Source: Rhizobium sp. 11515TR (lineage in GTDB: Bacteria; Pseudomonadota; Alphaproteobacteria; Rhizobiales; Rhizobiaceae). From it: a stretch of DNA of 64,000 nucleotides. The stretch lies in NCBI RefSeq assembly GCF_002277895.1, contig NZ_CP023000.1, forward strand, positions 558,001 to 622,000, written 5' to 3'. The number at the start of each line of letters is the position of its first letter. The first letter of the stretch is position 1. The position numbers were made by a program, and so were the translations under genes. A model generated the notes under the pieces. The model had not been told where the DNA came from, made no database searches, and was given only the letters and a program-made list of their open reading frames with translations. Shown piece after piece: positions 19,250 through 27,246 of this stretch.

Positions 19250-20038
19250 TCACCAGCAGCAGAAGCCGCCATCGACGAGCAGATCGACGCCCGTCACGAA
19301 GCTTGCGGCATTCGACAACAGGAAGATGGCAGGGCCGACCATCTCGTCCACCGTTGCCATGCGCTGCATCGGCGTCTGCTCTTCGAAAAGCTTGGTCTGG
19401 TGAACCATTTCCGGACGCGTATTCATCGGCGTCGCGGTATATCCCGGTGAGATGGTGTTGACGCGGATGCCGCGACCGACCCACTCCATCGCGAGCGACT
19501 TCGACATGTGGATCACGGCGGCCTTGGAGGCGTTGTAATGGGCCTGGCTCAGGCCGCGATTGACGATGACGCCGGACATGGAGGCGATATTGACGATCGA
19601 TCCGCGTCCGTTCTTCAGCATCGCGCGCGCTTCTGCCTGGCAGGACAGAAAAACGCCCTTCAGGTTGATGTCCATCAGCGTCTGGTACTGGTCTTCTTCC
19701 ATTTCCTCCGCGGGATTGGCATTGGCGATACCGGCGGCATTGACTGCAAGCGTTAAGGCCCCAAGTTCCGCCTCGGTGCGCGCAACCGCCTCCCCGAGAG
19801 AGGACTTGCTGGTGACATCGGCCGCAATCTGGAGGGAGCGGCGGCCGGCTGCCTCGATATGCGAAGCCGTGTTCGCCAAGCCGTCGTCGGATCGACGGTC
19901 CAGAAGCGCGACGTCGGCGCCGCATTGGGCAAGACCGATGGCGATACGCTGCCCGATCCCGCTTCCGGCTCCGGTCACGAGCGCGACCTGTCCACTGAGA
20001 TCGAAAAGCTTCGGGGCATTCAGAGTGATGTCGGACAC
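19250..20038 (-). CDS. SDR family oxidoreductase (polyol dehydrogenase-like)
   Basis: Second short-chain dehydrogenase of the cluster, 262 aa. Motifs are TGAGSGIG (residues 22-29), NAAG, catalytic Ser in NIASMSG, YNASK for the Tyr/Lys pair, PGYTATPMN and the terminal VDGGFCCW. The second strand ends LLDRR, compatible with NAD through the Asp. Such SDRs oxidise sugar alcohols to ketoses (threitol, arabinitol, xylitol dehydrogenases) or reduce ketoses. It lies 20 bp downstream of the importer ATPase. Two different SDRs in one operon hint at a substrate with two oxidation steps, or two related substrates. Confidence 0.85.
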   Translation of the reverse strand: MSDITLNAPKLFDLSGQVALVTGAGSGIGQRIAIGLAQCGADVALLDRRSDDGLANTASHIEAAGRRSLQIAADVTSKSSLGEAVARTEAELGALTLAVNAAGIANANPAEEMEEDQYQTLMDINLKGVFLSCQAEARAMLKNGRGSIVNIASMSGVIVNRGLSQAHYNASKAAVIHMSKSLAMEWVGRGIRVNTISPGYTATPMNTRPEMVHQTKLFEEQTPMQRMATVDEMVGPAIFLLSNAASFVTGVDLLVDGGFCCW

Positions 20039-20058
20039 CGCTCTTCCTTTCTGTTTGT

Positions 20059-21537
20059 CTAGATTGTCGCCAGTTCCATGACCGAGACGTCATTGGCCTC
20101 GTCACGGTTCAAGATACCTGCCTGCTTGCCTTGGGCGAGCACGAGAATGCGGTTCGATACGCCGAGAACCTCTTCGAGATCGGAGCTGACGACGATGACG
20201 GCCACCCCCTGCTTTGCGAGGTTTACGATGATGTCGTAGATGCTGGCGCGCGCGCCGACATCGATGCCTCGGGTCGGCTCATCGAGGACGACGACCTTGG
20301 GGTCACGCATCAGCCACTTTGCGATGACGACCTTTTGCTGGTTGCCGCCCGACAGGTCAGAGGCATATTGCTCGGCGCGGCCTTTGACGCCGAACTTCGC
20401 CACAGCCTTTTCGGCGAAAGCACGTTTGATGCGTGATGTAATCCAACGCCCGCCGAGCTTGTCGAGATTGGCATAGATGATGTTTTCACTGATGCGATGG
20501 CCAACGACGAGACCCTGCTCCTTGCGATCCTCGGGCACCATCACGATGCCCTTGGCGATCGCATCGGCCGGATCGCGGAGCTTGAGCTCTTCACCCTCCA
20601 GCTTGATCGAGCCGGCGCTGATCGGATCGGCACCGGAAATGGCGCGGACGAGTTCGGTACGGCCGGCACCAACCAGCCCGGCAATGCCGAGGATCTCGCC
20701 AGCACGAACATCGAACGTTACGTCCCGGAAGGAGCCGTCAGGCGAACTCAGTCCACCGACCTGTAGAACAGGGCGATCCGTCGGTTCGGGAAGAGCCGGG
20801 AACATCCGGTCCAGCGAACGGCCGACCATGCTTTCGACGATGGTACGAACGGGGGTGGCGCTGTCGGCAAACTCCTGGACGCGCTCGCCATCGCGCAGGA
20901 CGACGATGCGATCGGTGATCTGCTTGATCTCTTCCATGCGGTGCGAAATGTAGATGATGCCGACGCCTTCGGACCGAAGCTTTCTTACCTGCTCGAACAG
21001 GGCCTCGGTCTCCGCCCCGCCAAGAGCGGCGGTTGGTTCGTCGAGGATCAGCAGCTTGGCGTTGAGCGCCAGCGCCTTGGCGATTTCGATGAGCTGCTGA
21101 TTGGCAGTCGACAGGCCCGCGACCTTTCGCGTCGCCGGTATATGTAAATTAAGGCGGGCAAGCTGTTCCTGCGCACGCCGAACCATCTGGGGGCGATCGA
21201 CAGCCCCGCTCTTCATCGGCCATCGCCCGATGAAGACATTTTCGGCGATCGAAAGATACGGCAGGAGCTGCAGTTCCTGGTGGATCAGGACGACGCCCTT
21301 GTCGATCGCCTCGCGTGGAGTGGCTGGGGCATAGGGCTGCCCTAGCCATGTCATCGCCCCCTCGGAAGGCGTGCGTGACCCGGCGATAATGCCCGACAAG
21401 GTCGACTTGCCGGCCCCGTTTTCACCGAGAAGCGCCACCACCTCACCCGGATAGACGTCAAGGCTGACATTCTTCAGCACCTGAAGCGGTCCATAACGCT
21501 TGGATATGCCCCTCAGGGAAAGAACGGGCTCAGTCAC
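20059..21537 (-). CDS. Sugar ABC transporter ATP-binding protein, RbsA type (two NBDs)
   Basis: Tandem ATPase of the monosaccharide/polyol class, 492 aa. The start is GTG at 21537 behind GAGGAGGTGCGCC. The first domain has GENGAGKSTLSG, IHQELQLLPYLSIAENVFIG, the divergent signature LSTANQQLIEIAKAL, and LLILDEPTAALG. The second has AGLVGAGRTELVRAI, PEDRKEQGLV, LSGGNQQKVVIAKWL and VVVLDEPTRGIDVGA. This asymmetry is normal for RbsA/XylG proteins. It works with the binding protein and permease directly upstream. Confidence 0.92.
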   Translation of the reverse strand: MTEPVLSLRGISKRYGPLQVLKNVSLDVYPGEVVALLGENGAGKSTLSGIIAGSRTPSEGAMTWLGQPYAPATPREAIDKGVVLIHQELQLLPYLSIAENVFIGRWPMKSGAVDRPQMVRRAQEQLARLNLHIPATRKVAGLSTANQQLIEIAKALALNAKLLILDEPTAALGGAETEALFEQVRKLRSEGVGIIYISHRMEEIKQITDRIVVLRDGERVQEFADSATPVRTIVESMVGRSLDRMFPALPEPTDRPVLQVGGLSSPDGSFRDVTFDVRAGEILGIAGLVGAGRTELVRAISGADPISAGSIKLEGEELKLRDPADAIAKGIVMVPEDRKEQGLVVGHRISENIIYANLDKLGGRWITSRIKRAFAEKAVAKFGVKGRAEQYASDLSGGNQQKVVIAKWLMRDPKVVVLDEPTRGIDVGARASIYDIIVNLAKQGVAVIVVSSDLEEVLGVSNRILVLAQGKQAGILNRDEANDVSVMELATI

Positions 21538-21565
21538 GGCGCACCTCCTCAAGATTTCAGGACGA

Positions 21566-22495
21566 TTACGGGTGGTTGGCGATGAAGCCGGCCACGTTTT
21601 CCTTGGTCGTCAGCGTGGCGTCCATGAGCTGCACCGCAGGCACCTTCTCGCCGGCGACGAGCTTGACGGCATTGGCGACCGCGTCGCGGCCCATCTTCTG
21701 CGTCTGCTGTGTCGCGGTCACGTCGAAAACACCCTTGCTGAGCGCTTCCAGAGCTGCCGTATCGCCGTCGAAGCCGCCGACAACGATCTTCTGGGATGGG
21801 TTTGCAACCTTGATCGCCTGTGCGGCGCCGAGCGCAAGTGCATCGGCCTGAGCAAATACGATCGATACATCCGGATTTGCCTGCAGCATGTTCTGCATGA
21901 TCTGGAAGCCCTCGTCCTGGGCCCACATGTTGGAATATTGTTCGGCAACCACCTTCACGCCTGGATTTGCCTTCAGCGATTCAGCGCAACCCTTGCTGCG
22001 GTCGACTTCAGGCGTGGTGCCTTTCTGACCGTGGATGATCACCATCTTGCCCTTGCCGCCGGCCTGCTTGAGGATGTAGTCGCAAACGCCCTTGGCGGAC
22101 GCGACGGAATCTGTTGCAAGGAAGGTGTCGCCAGGCGCGCCGTCGGCGTTGCGGTCGACGTTGACGACCGGAATACCGGCATTCTTGGCAAGCTTGACGG
22201 GAACGGTTGCAGCCGCGGCACCGGCCGGAATATAGATCAAAGCATCAATATTCTGGGTCAGCAGATCCTGGATCTGGTTGATCTGCGTCGGACCATCGCC
22301 CTTAGCATCCACGGTCACGACCTGAATGCCACGCTTCTTGGCCTCATCCTCGACGGACTGCTTGATCTGGTTGAAGAAGTTTGCCTGCAGATTTGCGACG
22401 GCCAGGCCGATCTTCTTGGTGTCTTTTGCCTGAACAGAGCCCAATGACATCGCCAGCACGGCGGCCGAGGCCAGAAGAATGCGCGCAAGTTTCAT
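21566..22495 (-). CDS. Sugar ABC transporter substrate-binding protein, RbsB type
   Basis: Periplasmic binding protein of the ribose/galactose class, 309 aa from the ATG at 22495 behind AAGGAGGAAATGAA. The signal peptide is LLASAAVLAMSLGSVQA, cleaved before KDTKKIG. Family motifs: GLAVANLQANFFNQIKQSVE, IDALIYIPAGAAAAT, VVNVDRNADG and VVGGFDGDTAALEAL. It should bind a pentose, tetrose, branched sugar or polyol. The catabolic partners (split transketolase, FGGY kinase, SDRs) limit candidates to compounds that can reach a ketose 4- or 5-phosphate. Confidence 0.9.
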   Translation of the reverse strand: MKLARILLASAAVLAMSLGSVQAKDTKKIGLAVANLQANFFNQIKQSVEDEAKKRGIQVVTVDAKGDGPTQINQIQDLLTQNIDALIYIPAGAAAATVPVKLAKNAGIPVVNVDRNADGAPGDTFLATDSVASAKGVCDYILKQAGGKGKMVIIHGQKGTTPEVDRSKGCAESLKANPGVKVVAEQYSNMWAQDEGFQIMQNMLQANPDVSIVFAQADALALGAAQAIKVANPSQKIVVGGFDGDTAALEALSKGVFDVTATQQTQKMGRDAVANAVKLVAGEKVPAVQLMDATLTTKENVAGFIANHP

Positions 22496-22610
22496 TTCAT
22501 TTCCTCCTTTTTTTGTGAACCCTTGGGCATATCCTCCCCCTCGGGCAAATGATCCGCTCCAAACCTTTCGGAGAGGAAATCGTTGGATCCGCCGGACGCG
22601 GACCCGAATA

Positions 22611-23591
22611 TCAGGCCCGCCGCCTGCGGATCGTTTCCGCACCGACCGCAAGTACGATGACGATGCCGATGATGACCTGCTGCAGGAATGGCGAGACGTT
22701 GAGCAGATTGAGGCCGTTGCGCAGGACACCGATGATCAGGACACCGATCAGCGTGCCGCCGATACCACCGGATCCACCGGAGAGCGAAGTGCCGCCAATG
22801 ACGACGGCCGCAATCGTGTCGAGTTCGTATCCAAAGCCGCTGGACGGCTGAACGGAATCGAGACGAGCCGCCAGCACGATACCGGCCAGACCGGCGAGCA
22901 CTGCGCTTGCGACATAGACCGCAATCGTCACGAGCTGGACATTGATGCCGGCAAGACGAGCCACTTCCGGATTGCCGCCCACGGCATAGAGCATGCGCCC
23001 CTCGGAGCGGAAGTGAAGGAACACCCAGGCCACGGCGACGACCGCGAGCATCAGGAAGACCGTTGCCGTCAGCACACCGAAATGCCGATCGATCGCGAGC
23101 ATCATGAACCAGTCGGGAAATCCGACGATCTGCTGGCCGTCCGTGATCATGTTCGCGACGCCGCGCGCAGCCGACATCATCGCCAATGTCGCGATAAAGG
23201 CCGGGACCCTGAAAAGGGTGACGAGAAGTCCGACGATCAGTCCGCTTACCGCAGAGGCGACAAGTGCGACTGCAATCCCGGCTGCAAGCGGCAAGCCGGC
23301 AATATTTGCCGTCCAGCCCATGACCATCATGGCGAGCGCAAGAACAGAACCAACGGAAAGGTCGATGCCGCCGATCAGGATGACGAAGGTCATACCGACA
23401 GCCATGATTCCGAGCACGGTGATCTGATCGAGAATGTTGAGGCCGTTGCGGAGCGACAGAAACGCATCGGTGCTGAGGCTCAAGAAAACGCAAAGAGCGA
23501 GCAATCCGACAAGCGGTCCGGTCGCGCCGGCGAGCTTTCTCAGCCACGCCACGGACGGACGGCTCTGTTCATTGACGTCGATCGCCACCAT
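22611..23591 (-). CDS. Sugar ABC transporter permease, RbsC type
   Basis: Membrane subunit of the importer, 326 aa. Of two adjacent ATG codons the second (23591) has correct spacing to GGGAGG. It has eight to ten hydrophobic segments and the family motifs GGIDLSVGSVLAL near residue 80, VPAFIATLAMMSAARG, AVGGNPEVARLAGI, IAAVVIGGTSLSGGSGG and GTLIGVLIIGVLRNGLNLL. First gene of the minus-strand arm; the divergent gap to the transketolase gene contains two predicted operators. Confidence 0.92.
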   Translation of the reverse strand: MVAIDVNEQSRPSVAWLRKLAGATGPLVGLLALCVFLSLSTDAFLSLRNGLNILDQITVLGIMAVGMTFVILIGGIDLSVGSVLALAMMVMGWTANIAGLPLAAGIAVALVASAVSGLIVGLLVTLFRVPAFIATLAMMSAARGVANMITDGQQIVGFPDWFMMLAIDRHFGVLTATVFLMLAVVAVAWVFLHFRSEGRMLYAVGGNPEVARLAGINVQLVTIAVYVASAVLAGLAGIVLAARLDSVQPSSGFGYELDTIAAVVIGGTSLSGGSGGIGGTLIGVLIIGVLRNGLNLLNVSPFLQQVIIGIVIVLAVGAETIRRRRA

Positions 23592-23647
23592 CATTCCTCC
23601 CTGGGACCTGCGGCTAGCTGCCATGCCTGCCGGCTAGGTTTTCAAGC

Positions 23648-23663
23648 TAGAATATTTATTCAC
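23648..23663 (-). promoter_or_regulatory. Predicted SorC operator, copy 1 (importer side)
   Basis: On the minus strand reads GTGAATAAATATTCTA, 57 bp upstream of the permease start. It is one of three near-identical sequences at the control points of this cluster (also 23788-23803 and 27218-27233), so it is the likely site of the cluster's SorC-family regulator. Confidence 0.7.
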
Positions 23664-23787
23664 ATATGCTGGAAAATTCATTACCAACTCGCATTAGCCC
23701 TGTCAACCGAGTCTTTTCGACCTGTTTTGACAACAAGCTCTCCATGGGGGCTTGACTAACGGTCCTTCTGTGCAAAAATATAAATAG

Positions 23788-23803
23788 ATGAATATTTATT
23801 CAC
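23788..23803 (-). promoter_or_regulatory. Predicted SorC operator, copy 2 (transketolase side)
   Basis: On the minus strand reads GTGAATAAATATTCAT. It lies directly before the ribosome site of the transketolase gene (about 11 bp before its start), where a bound protein would block transcription. It shares 14 consecutive bases with copy 1, on the other side of the divergent promoter region. Confidence 0.72.
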
Positions 23804-23814
23804 ACGAGGAAATG

Positions 23815-24624
23815 ATGGAGCCTTCCGAACTTGAACGCGTTGCTCGCCAGATACGTCTGCGAGACCTCCAGGCAGTCTACGAGGCAGGGGCCGGACATGT
23901 CGGCGGCGAGATGTCCGTGATCGATCTCCTGACCGCACTGTATTTCCGCGTGCTGCGCATCTGGCCGGATCAGCCGAAACATCCCGATCGGGACAGGTTT
24001 GTGCTGTCGAAGGGACATACGGCATGCGCGCTCTATGTCACGCTGGCAAAACGCGGTTTCATTCCGGAAGACGAAATCTCGACCTTCCTGAAGCCGCATT
24101 CGCGGCTCAATGGCCACCCCAATTGCAACAAGGTGCCGGGCGTCGAAACCAATACTGGTCCTCTTGGGCACGGCCTGCCGGTCGCGGTCGGCATGGCCAA
24201 GGCAGCCAAACTATCGGGCGCTAGCTACCATACCTATGTCATCACCGGCGACGGCGAGATGCAGGAGGGCTCCAACTGGGAAGCGATCATGGCCGCGGCG
24301 CAGTTCCGGCTTGATAACCTCACCCTAGTTGTCGACCACAACCGTTTCCAGCAAGGTGCCGCGCTCTCGGATACGAACGACATAGCACCTCTTCGTCCGA
24401 AGCTCGAAGCCTTTGGCTGGGACGTCAGCGAAATCGACGGCAACAACATGCATGAGGTCGTCCCGGCGCTCGAACACCGAAGCGATCGCCCGCATTGCAT
24501 CGTGGCCCACACCAACAAGGGGCATGGAATCTCCTTCATGCAGGATCGTGTCGACTGGCACCACAAGGTTCCGAATAAAGAACAATACGAAGTCGCATTG
24601 GCAGAATTGTCGGAGGCACTTTAA
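23815..24624 (+). CDS. Transketolase, N-terminal (TPP-binding) subunit
   Basis: Half-size transketolase carrying the thiamine diphosphate domain, 269 aa. Of the paired ATGs the second, at 23815, has the better spacing to ACGAGG. TPP and metal motif: TGDGEMQEGSNWEAIMAAA with VVDHNRFQQ closing it; LSKGHTACALY and LGHGLPVAVGMAKAA are active-site loops of the family. The catalytic Pyr domain is in the next gene, overlapping by one base, so the two form one enzyme. Split transketolases in sugar clusters often act on special ketose phosphates (for example apulose 4-phosphate). Substrate here is unproven. Confidence 0.9.
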   Translation: MEPSELERVARQIRLRDLQAVYEAGAGHVGGEMSVIDLLTALYFRVLRIWPDQPKHPDRDRFVLSKGHTACALYVTLAKRGFIPEDEISTFLKPHSRLNGHPNCNKVPGVETNTGPLGHGLPVAVGMAKAAKLSGASYHTYVITGDGEMQEGSNWEAIMAAAQFRLDNLTLVVDHNRFQQGAALSDTNDIAPLRPKLEAFGWDVSEIDGNNMHEVVPALEHRSDRPHCIVAHTNKGHGISFMQDRVDWHHKVPNKEQYEVALAELSEAL

Positions 24625-25580
24625 TGAACGCGCCTGTGAATGCACCCAAGCTCCATGACTGCCGAGACGCTTTCGCATCGACCCTCGAGCGCCTCGCGGT
24701 CGAGAATGAAACGATCGTCGCAGTCTGCAACGATTCGGTCGGATCCTCGAAGCTTGGCGGCTTCAAGTCGAAATTCCCCGATCGCCTGGTCAATGTCGGC
24801 ATCGCCGAGCAGAACATGGTCGGCGTCGGCGCGGGTCTCGCAAACGGCGGACGCCTCCCCTATGTCTGTGGCGCCTCGCCGTTCCTCACAGGCAGATCGC
24901 TCGAGCAGATCAAGGCCGACATCTCCTACTCGAATGCCAACGTCAAGCTCGTCGGCATTTCGTCCGGAATGGCCTATGGCGAGCTCGGTCCGACCCATCA
25001 CTCGATCGAGGACTTCGCCTGGACGCGCGTTCTGCCCAACCTCCCCGTGATCGCGCCTTGCGACCGCATTGAGACGGCGGCGGCGGTGGAGTGGGCAGCA
25101 AATTACAATGGCCCCTGCTTCCTGCGCCTGTCGCGGGTCGGCGTGCCCGACCTCCTGCCGGAAGGCCACAAGTTCGAGCTTGGAAAGGCCAATCTCCTGC
25201 GTGAAGGTTCCGATGTCACGCTCATCGCAAACGGAACGTTGACCCATCGCATGGTGAAGGCCGCCGAGTTTCTCGCGCAACGCGGCATAGAGGCCAGAGT
25301 GCTCAATCTCGCCACGGTTCGCCCGATCGACGAGGATGCCATCATTGCGGCCGCCAGGGAAACCGGGGCGATCGTGACCGCGGAAGAACATTCGATCTTT
25401 GGCGGGCTGGGATCGGCCGTGGCCGAGGTTGTCGTCGACAACGTCCCCGTCCCGATGACGCGCCTCGGCGTTCCCGGCATCTACGCGCCGACCGGATCGG
25501 CCGAATTCCTGCTCGACGAATTCGGCATGGCCCCCTCGGCTATTGCGGACGCCGCGCAAGCGCTTATCAAGCGCAAATAG
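24624..25580 (+). CDS. Transketolase, C-terminal (Pyr and C) subunit
   Basis: Second half of the split transketolase, 318 aa, starting in the TAATG overlap with the N-terminal subunit. It contains the Pyr domain with VGIAEQNMVGVGAGLA, whose Glu activates the TPP aminopyrimidine, then ELGPTHHSIEDFAWTRVLPN, and a C-terminal transketolase domain with VLNLATVRPIDEDAI and TAEEHSIFGGLGSAVAE. The combined length of the two subunits (587 aa) is near that of DXS or the shorter transketolases. It should transfer a two-carbon ketol unit to an aldose phosphate such as glyceraldehyde 3-phosphate. Confidence 0.9.
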   Translation: MNAPVNAPKLHDCRDAFASTLERLAVENETIVAVCNDSVGSSKLGGFKSKFPDRLVNVGIAEQNMVGVGAGLANGGRLPYVCGASPFLTGRSLEQIKADISYSNANVKLVGISSGMAYGELGPTHHSIEDFAWTRVLPNLPVIAPCDRIETAAAVEWAANYNGPCFLRLSRVGVPDLLPEGHKFELGKANLLREGSDVTLIANGTLTHRMVKAAEFLAQRGIEARVLNLATVRPIDEDAIIAAARETGAIVTAEEHSIFGGLGSAVAEVVVDNVPVPMTRLGVPGIYAPTGSAEFLLDEFGMAPSAIADAAQALIKRK

Positions 25581-25642
25581 ACGAACAGCACGCATTCAAG
25601 ACGGGGCGGCTTGCCGCCCCCGCCTTATCGTGAGAACCGGAT

Positions 25643-25744
25643 GATTTTAGGCCGAATCGGCCTAAAATCTGAATCCGCTCCAAAATCAAAGAAGTAGAGC
25701 ATGATGTCGCCCGAGAACCGCTTACATGTTTCGGCACCATGCTT
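25643..25744. repeat. Rhizobial intergenic palindromes (two units)
   Basis: Unit one, 25643-25669, is a near-perfect 27-bp palindrome with arms GATTTTAGGCCGA and TCGGCCTAAAATC. Unit two, about 25696-25744, begins AGAGCATGATGTCGCCCGAG and ends TTTCGGCACCATGCTT, the form of a palindrome family scattered between genes in Rhizobium genomes. They fill the gap between the transketolase and kinase genes and may act as a processing or attenuation point. Confidence 0.65.
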
Positions 25745-25758
25745 CGGTGGAGGATATG

Positions 25759-27225
25759 ATGCGGGCCATTCTGGCAATCGACCAGGGAACCACCAATTCC
25801 AAGGCGGTACTGGTCTCCGAGAACGGAGACATCATTGCCAGAGGCTCTGCTCCGGTAGGCATCTCCTATCCGCAGCCCGGTTGGGTCGAGCAGGATCCCG
25901 ATCGGATTTACGCATCCGTCTGTGAAGCGATCGCACTATGCCTGCAAAACGCGCCTGGCGCGACAATCGAAGCGATAGCGATCTCCAACCAGCGAGAATC
26001 CGTTACTATTTGGGATGCCGAGACGGGCAAGGCGCTTGGACCAGTTTTGAGCTGGCAATGCCGGCGCACGGCGCCGGACTGCGAGCGTCTCATCGCGGAC
26101 GGACATCTCAAGCGCGTGGAGGCGCTGACCGGCCTCCCCCTTGATCCGATGTTTCCCGGCCCGAAGTTCCGATGGCTTCTCGATCGGGTCGCCCGCGGAA
26201 AAAAGGTCCGCATCGGCACGATCGACAGCTGGCTCATTCATCGCCTTACCGGCCGCCGCAAGCATGTCTGCGACGCCTCGAACGCCGCGCGAAGCCAGTT
26301 GTTCGACCTTGAGGCCCAAGCCTGGAGCAGGGAATTGGGCGCGATTTTCGGGGTCGATATCCGGCTCCTTCCGGAAGTGCTCGACAGCTCCTCGGACTTC
26401 GGAACGACGCTTGGTCTTGCCGGCGTTCCGGATGGCACGCCAATCAGGTCGGCCATCGGCGACAGCCATGCGGCCTTGTTTGGCCACGGAGCCTTCAAGC
26501 CGGGCGACGGCAAGGCGACCTTCGGAACGGGCTCGTCCGTCATGACCACTCTTCCGCGCTTCATCGCACCGCGCAATGGCATCACCACAACGGTCGCCTG
26601 GCGCATCGCCGGACAACCGACCTTCGCATTCGAAGGCAATATCCTCGTGTGCGCCGCGAGCCTGCCATGGATGGCCGGCATCCTGGGCCTTCCGGACGTT
26701 ACCTCCCTTGTCGACCTGGCGGCAACCGCCGAGCCTGATGGCCCGGGCTTCGTGCCCGCCTTCGTCGGGCTGGGCGCACCTTACTGGAATTCCGACGCCC
26801 GCGCCCTTTTCTCGCAGATCAACTTCAGCACCACCCGCGCGCAGATGGCGCGCTCGGTCACCGACTCGATCGCTTTCCAGGTTCATGACGTGATTGCAGC
26901 GATGCAGGCACAGAGCGGTGGCGATCTCGGCACGCTTTACGTCGACGGCGGCCCGAGCCAGAACCGCTTTCTCATGCAGTGCGTATCAAACCTGGTAAAA
27001 CACGCTGTCATCCAGTGCGAGGCACCGGAAGCGTCGGCGCTTGGGGCAGCCTATCTTGCAGGTCTTTCGATAGGCTTGTGGCCGGATCTCGATGCCATCA
27101 CGGCGCTTCCGAGAAACAATAAGGTTATCGAGCCGGAAAACATCGACAGTACGGGCCTCCTGAACAGGTGGAATGATGCGCTGGCCCGCTCGACGTTGCG
27201 CACAACTCCGGTTAAAGGTGAATAA
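25759..27225 (+). CDS. FGGY-family carbohydrate kinase
   Basis: Sugar kinase related to glycerol/xylulose/apulose kinases, 488 aa from the second of two ATGs behind GGTGGAGGAT. It has the N-terminal phosphate loop AIDQGTTNSKAVLV, the substrate region ISNQRESVTIWD and LSWQCRRT, GTIDSWLIHRLTG, the phosphate-2 loop FGTGSSVMTT, and the adenosine motif YVDGGPSQNRFLMQ. It resembles GlpK most in layout, but lies in a ketose-type cluster. Together with the split transketolase it probably phosphorylates a ketose before two-carbon cleavage. Exact substrate unknown. The regulator gene follows, with an operator overlapping this stop codon. Confidence 0.87.
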   Translation: MRAILAIDQGTTNSKAVLVSENGDIIARGSAPVGISYPQPGWVEQDPDRIYASVCEAIALCLQNAPGATIEAIAISNQRESVTIWDAETGKALGPVLSWQCRRTAPDCERLIADGHLKRVEALTGLPLDPMFPGPKFRWLLDRVARGKKVRIGTIDSWLIHRLTGRRKHVCDASNAARSQLFDLEAQAWSRELGAIFGVDIRLLPEVLDSSSDFGTTLGLAGVPDGTPIRSAIGDSHAALFGHGAFKPGDGKATFGTGSSVMTTLPRFIAPRNGITTTVAWRIAGQPTFAFEGNILVCAASLPWMAGILGLPDVTSLVDLAATAEPDGPGFVPAFVGLGAPYWNSDARALFSQINFSTTRAQMARSVTDSIAFQVHDVIAAMQAQSGGDLGTLYVDGGPSQNRFLMQCVSNLVKHAVIQCEAPEASALGAAYLAGLSIGLWPDLDAITALPRNNKVIEPENIDSTGLLNRWNDALARSTLRTTPVKGE

Positions 27226-27233
27226 AAATTCAC
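27218..27233 (+). promoter_or_regulatory. Predicted SorC operator, copy 3 (autoregulatory)
   Basis: Perfect inverted repeat GTGAAT-AAAA-ATTCAC, overlapping the kinase stop codon and lying 13 bp before the SorC gene. It is the most symmetrical of the three copies and suggests the regulator controls its own gene. Confidence 0.72.
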
Positions 27234-27246
27234 CCCGGGATCAACG

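Noticed and set aside
22479-23759. 426-codon plus-strand frame
   Set aside because: Antisense to the RbsC-type permease; highly charged composition typical of a shadow frame.
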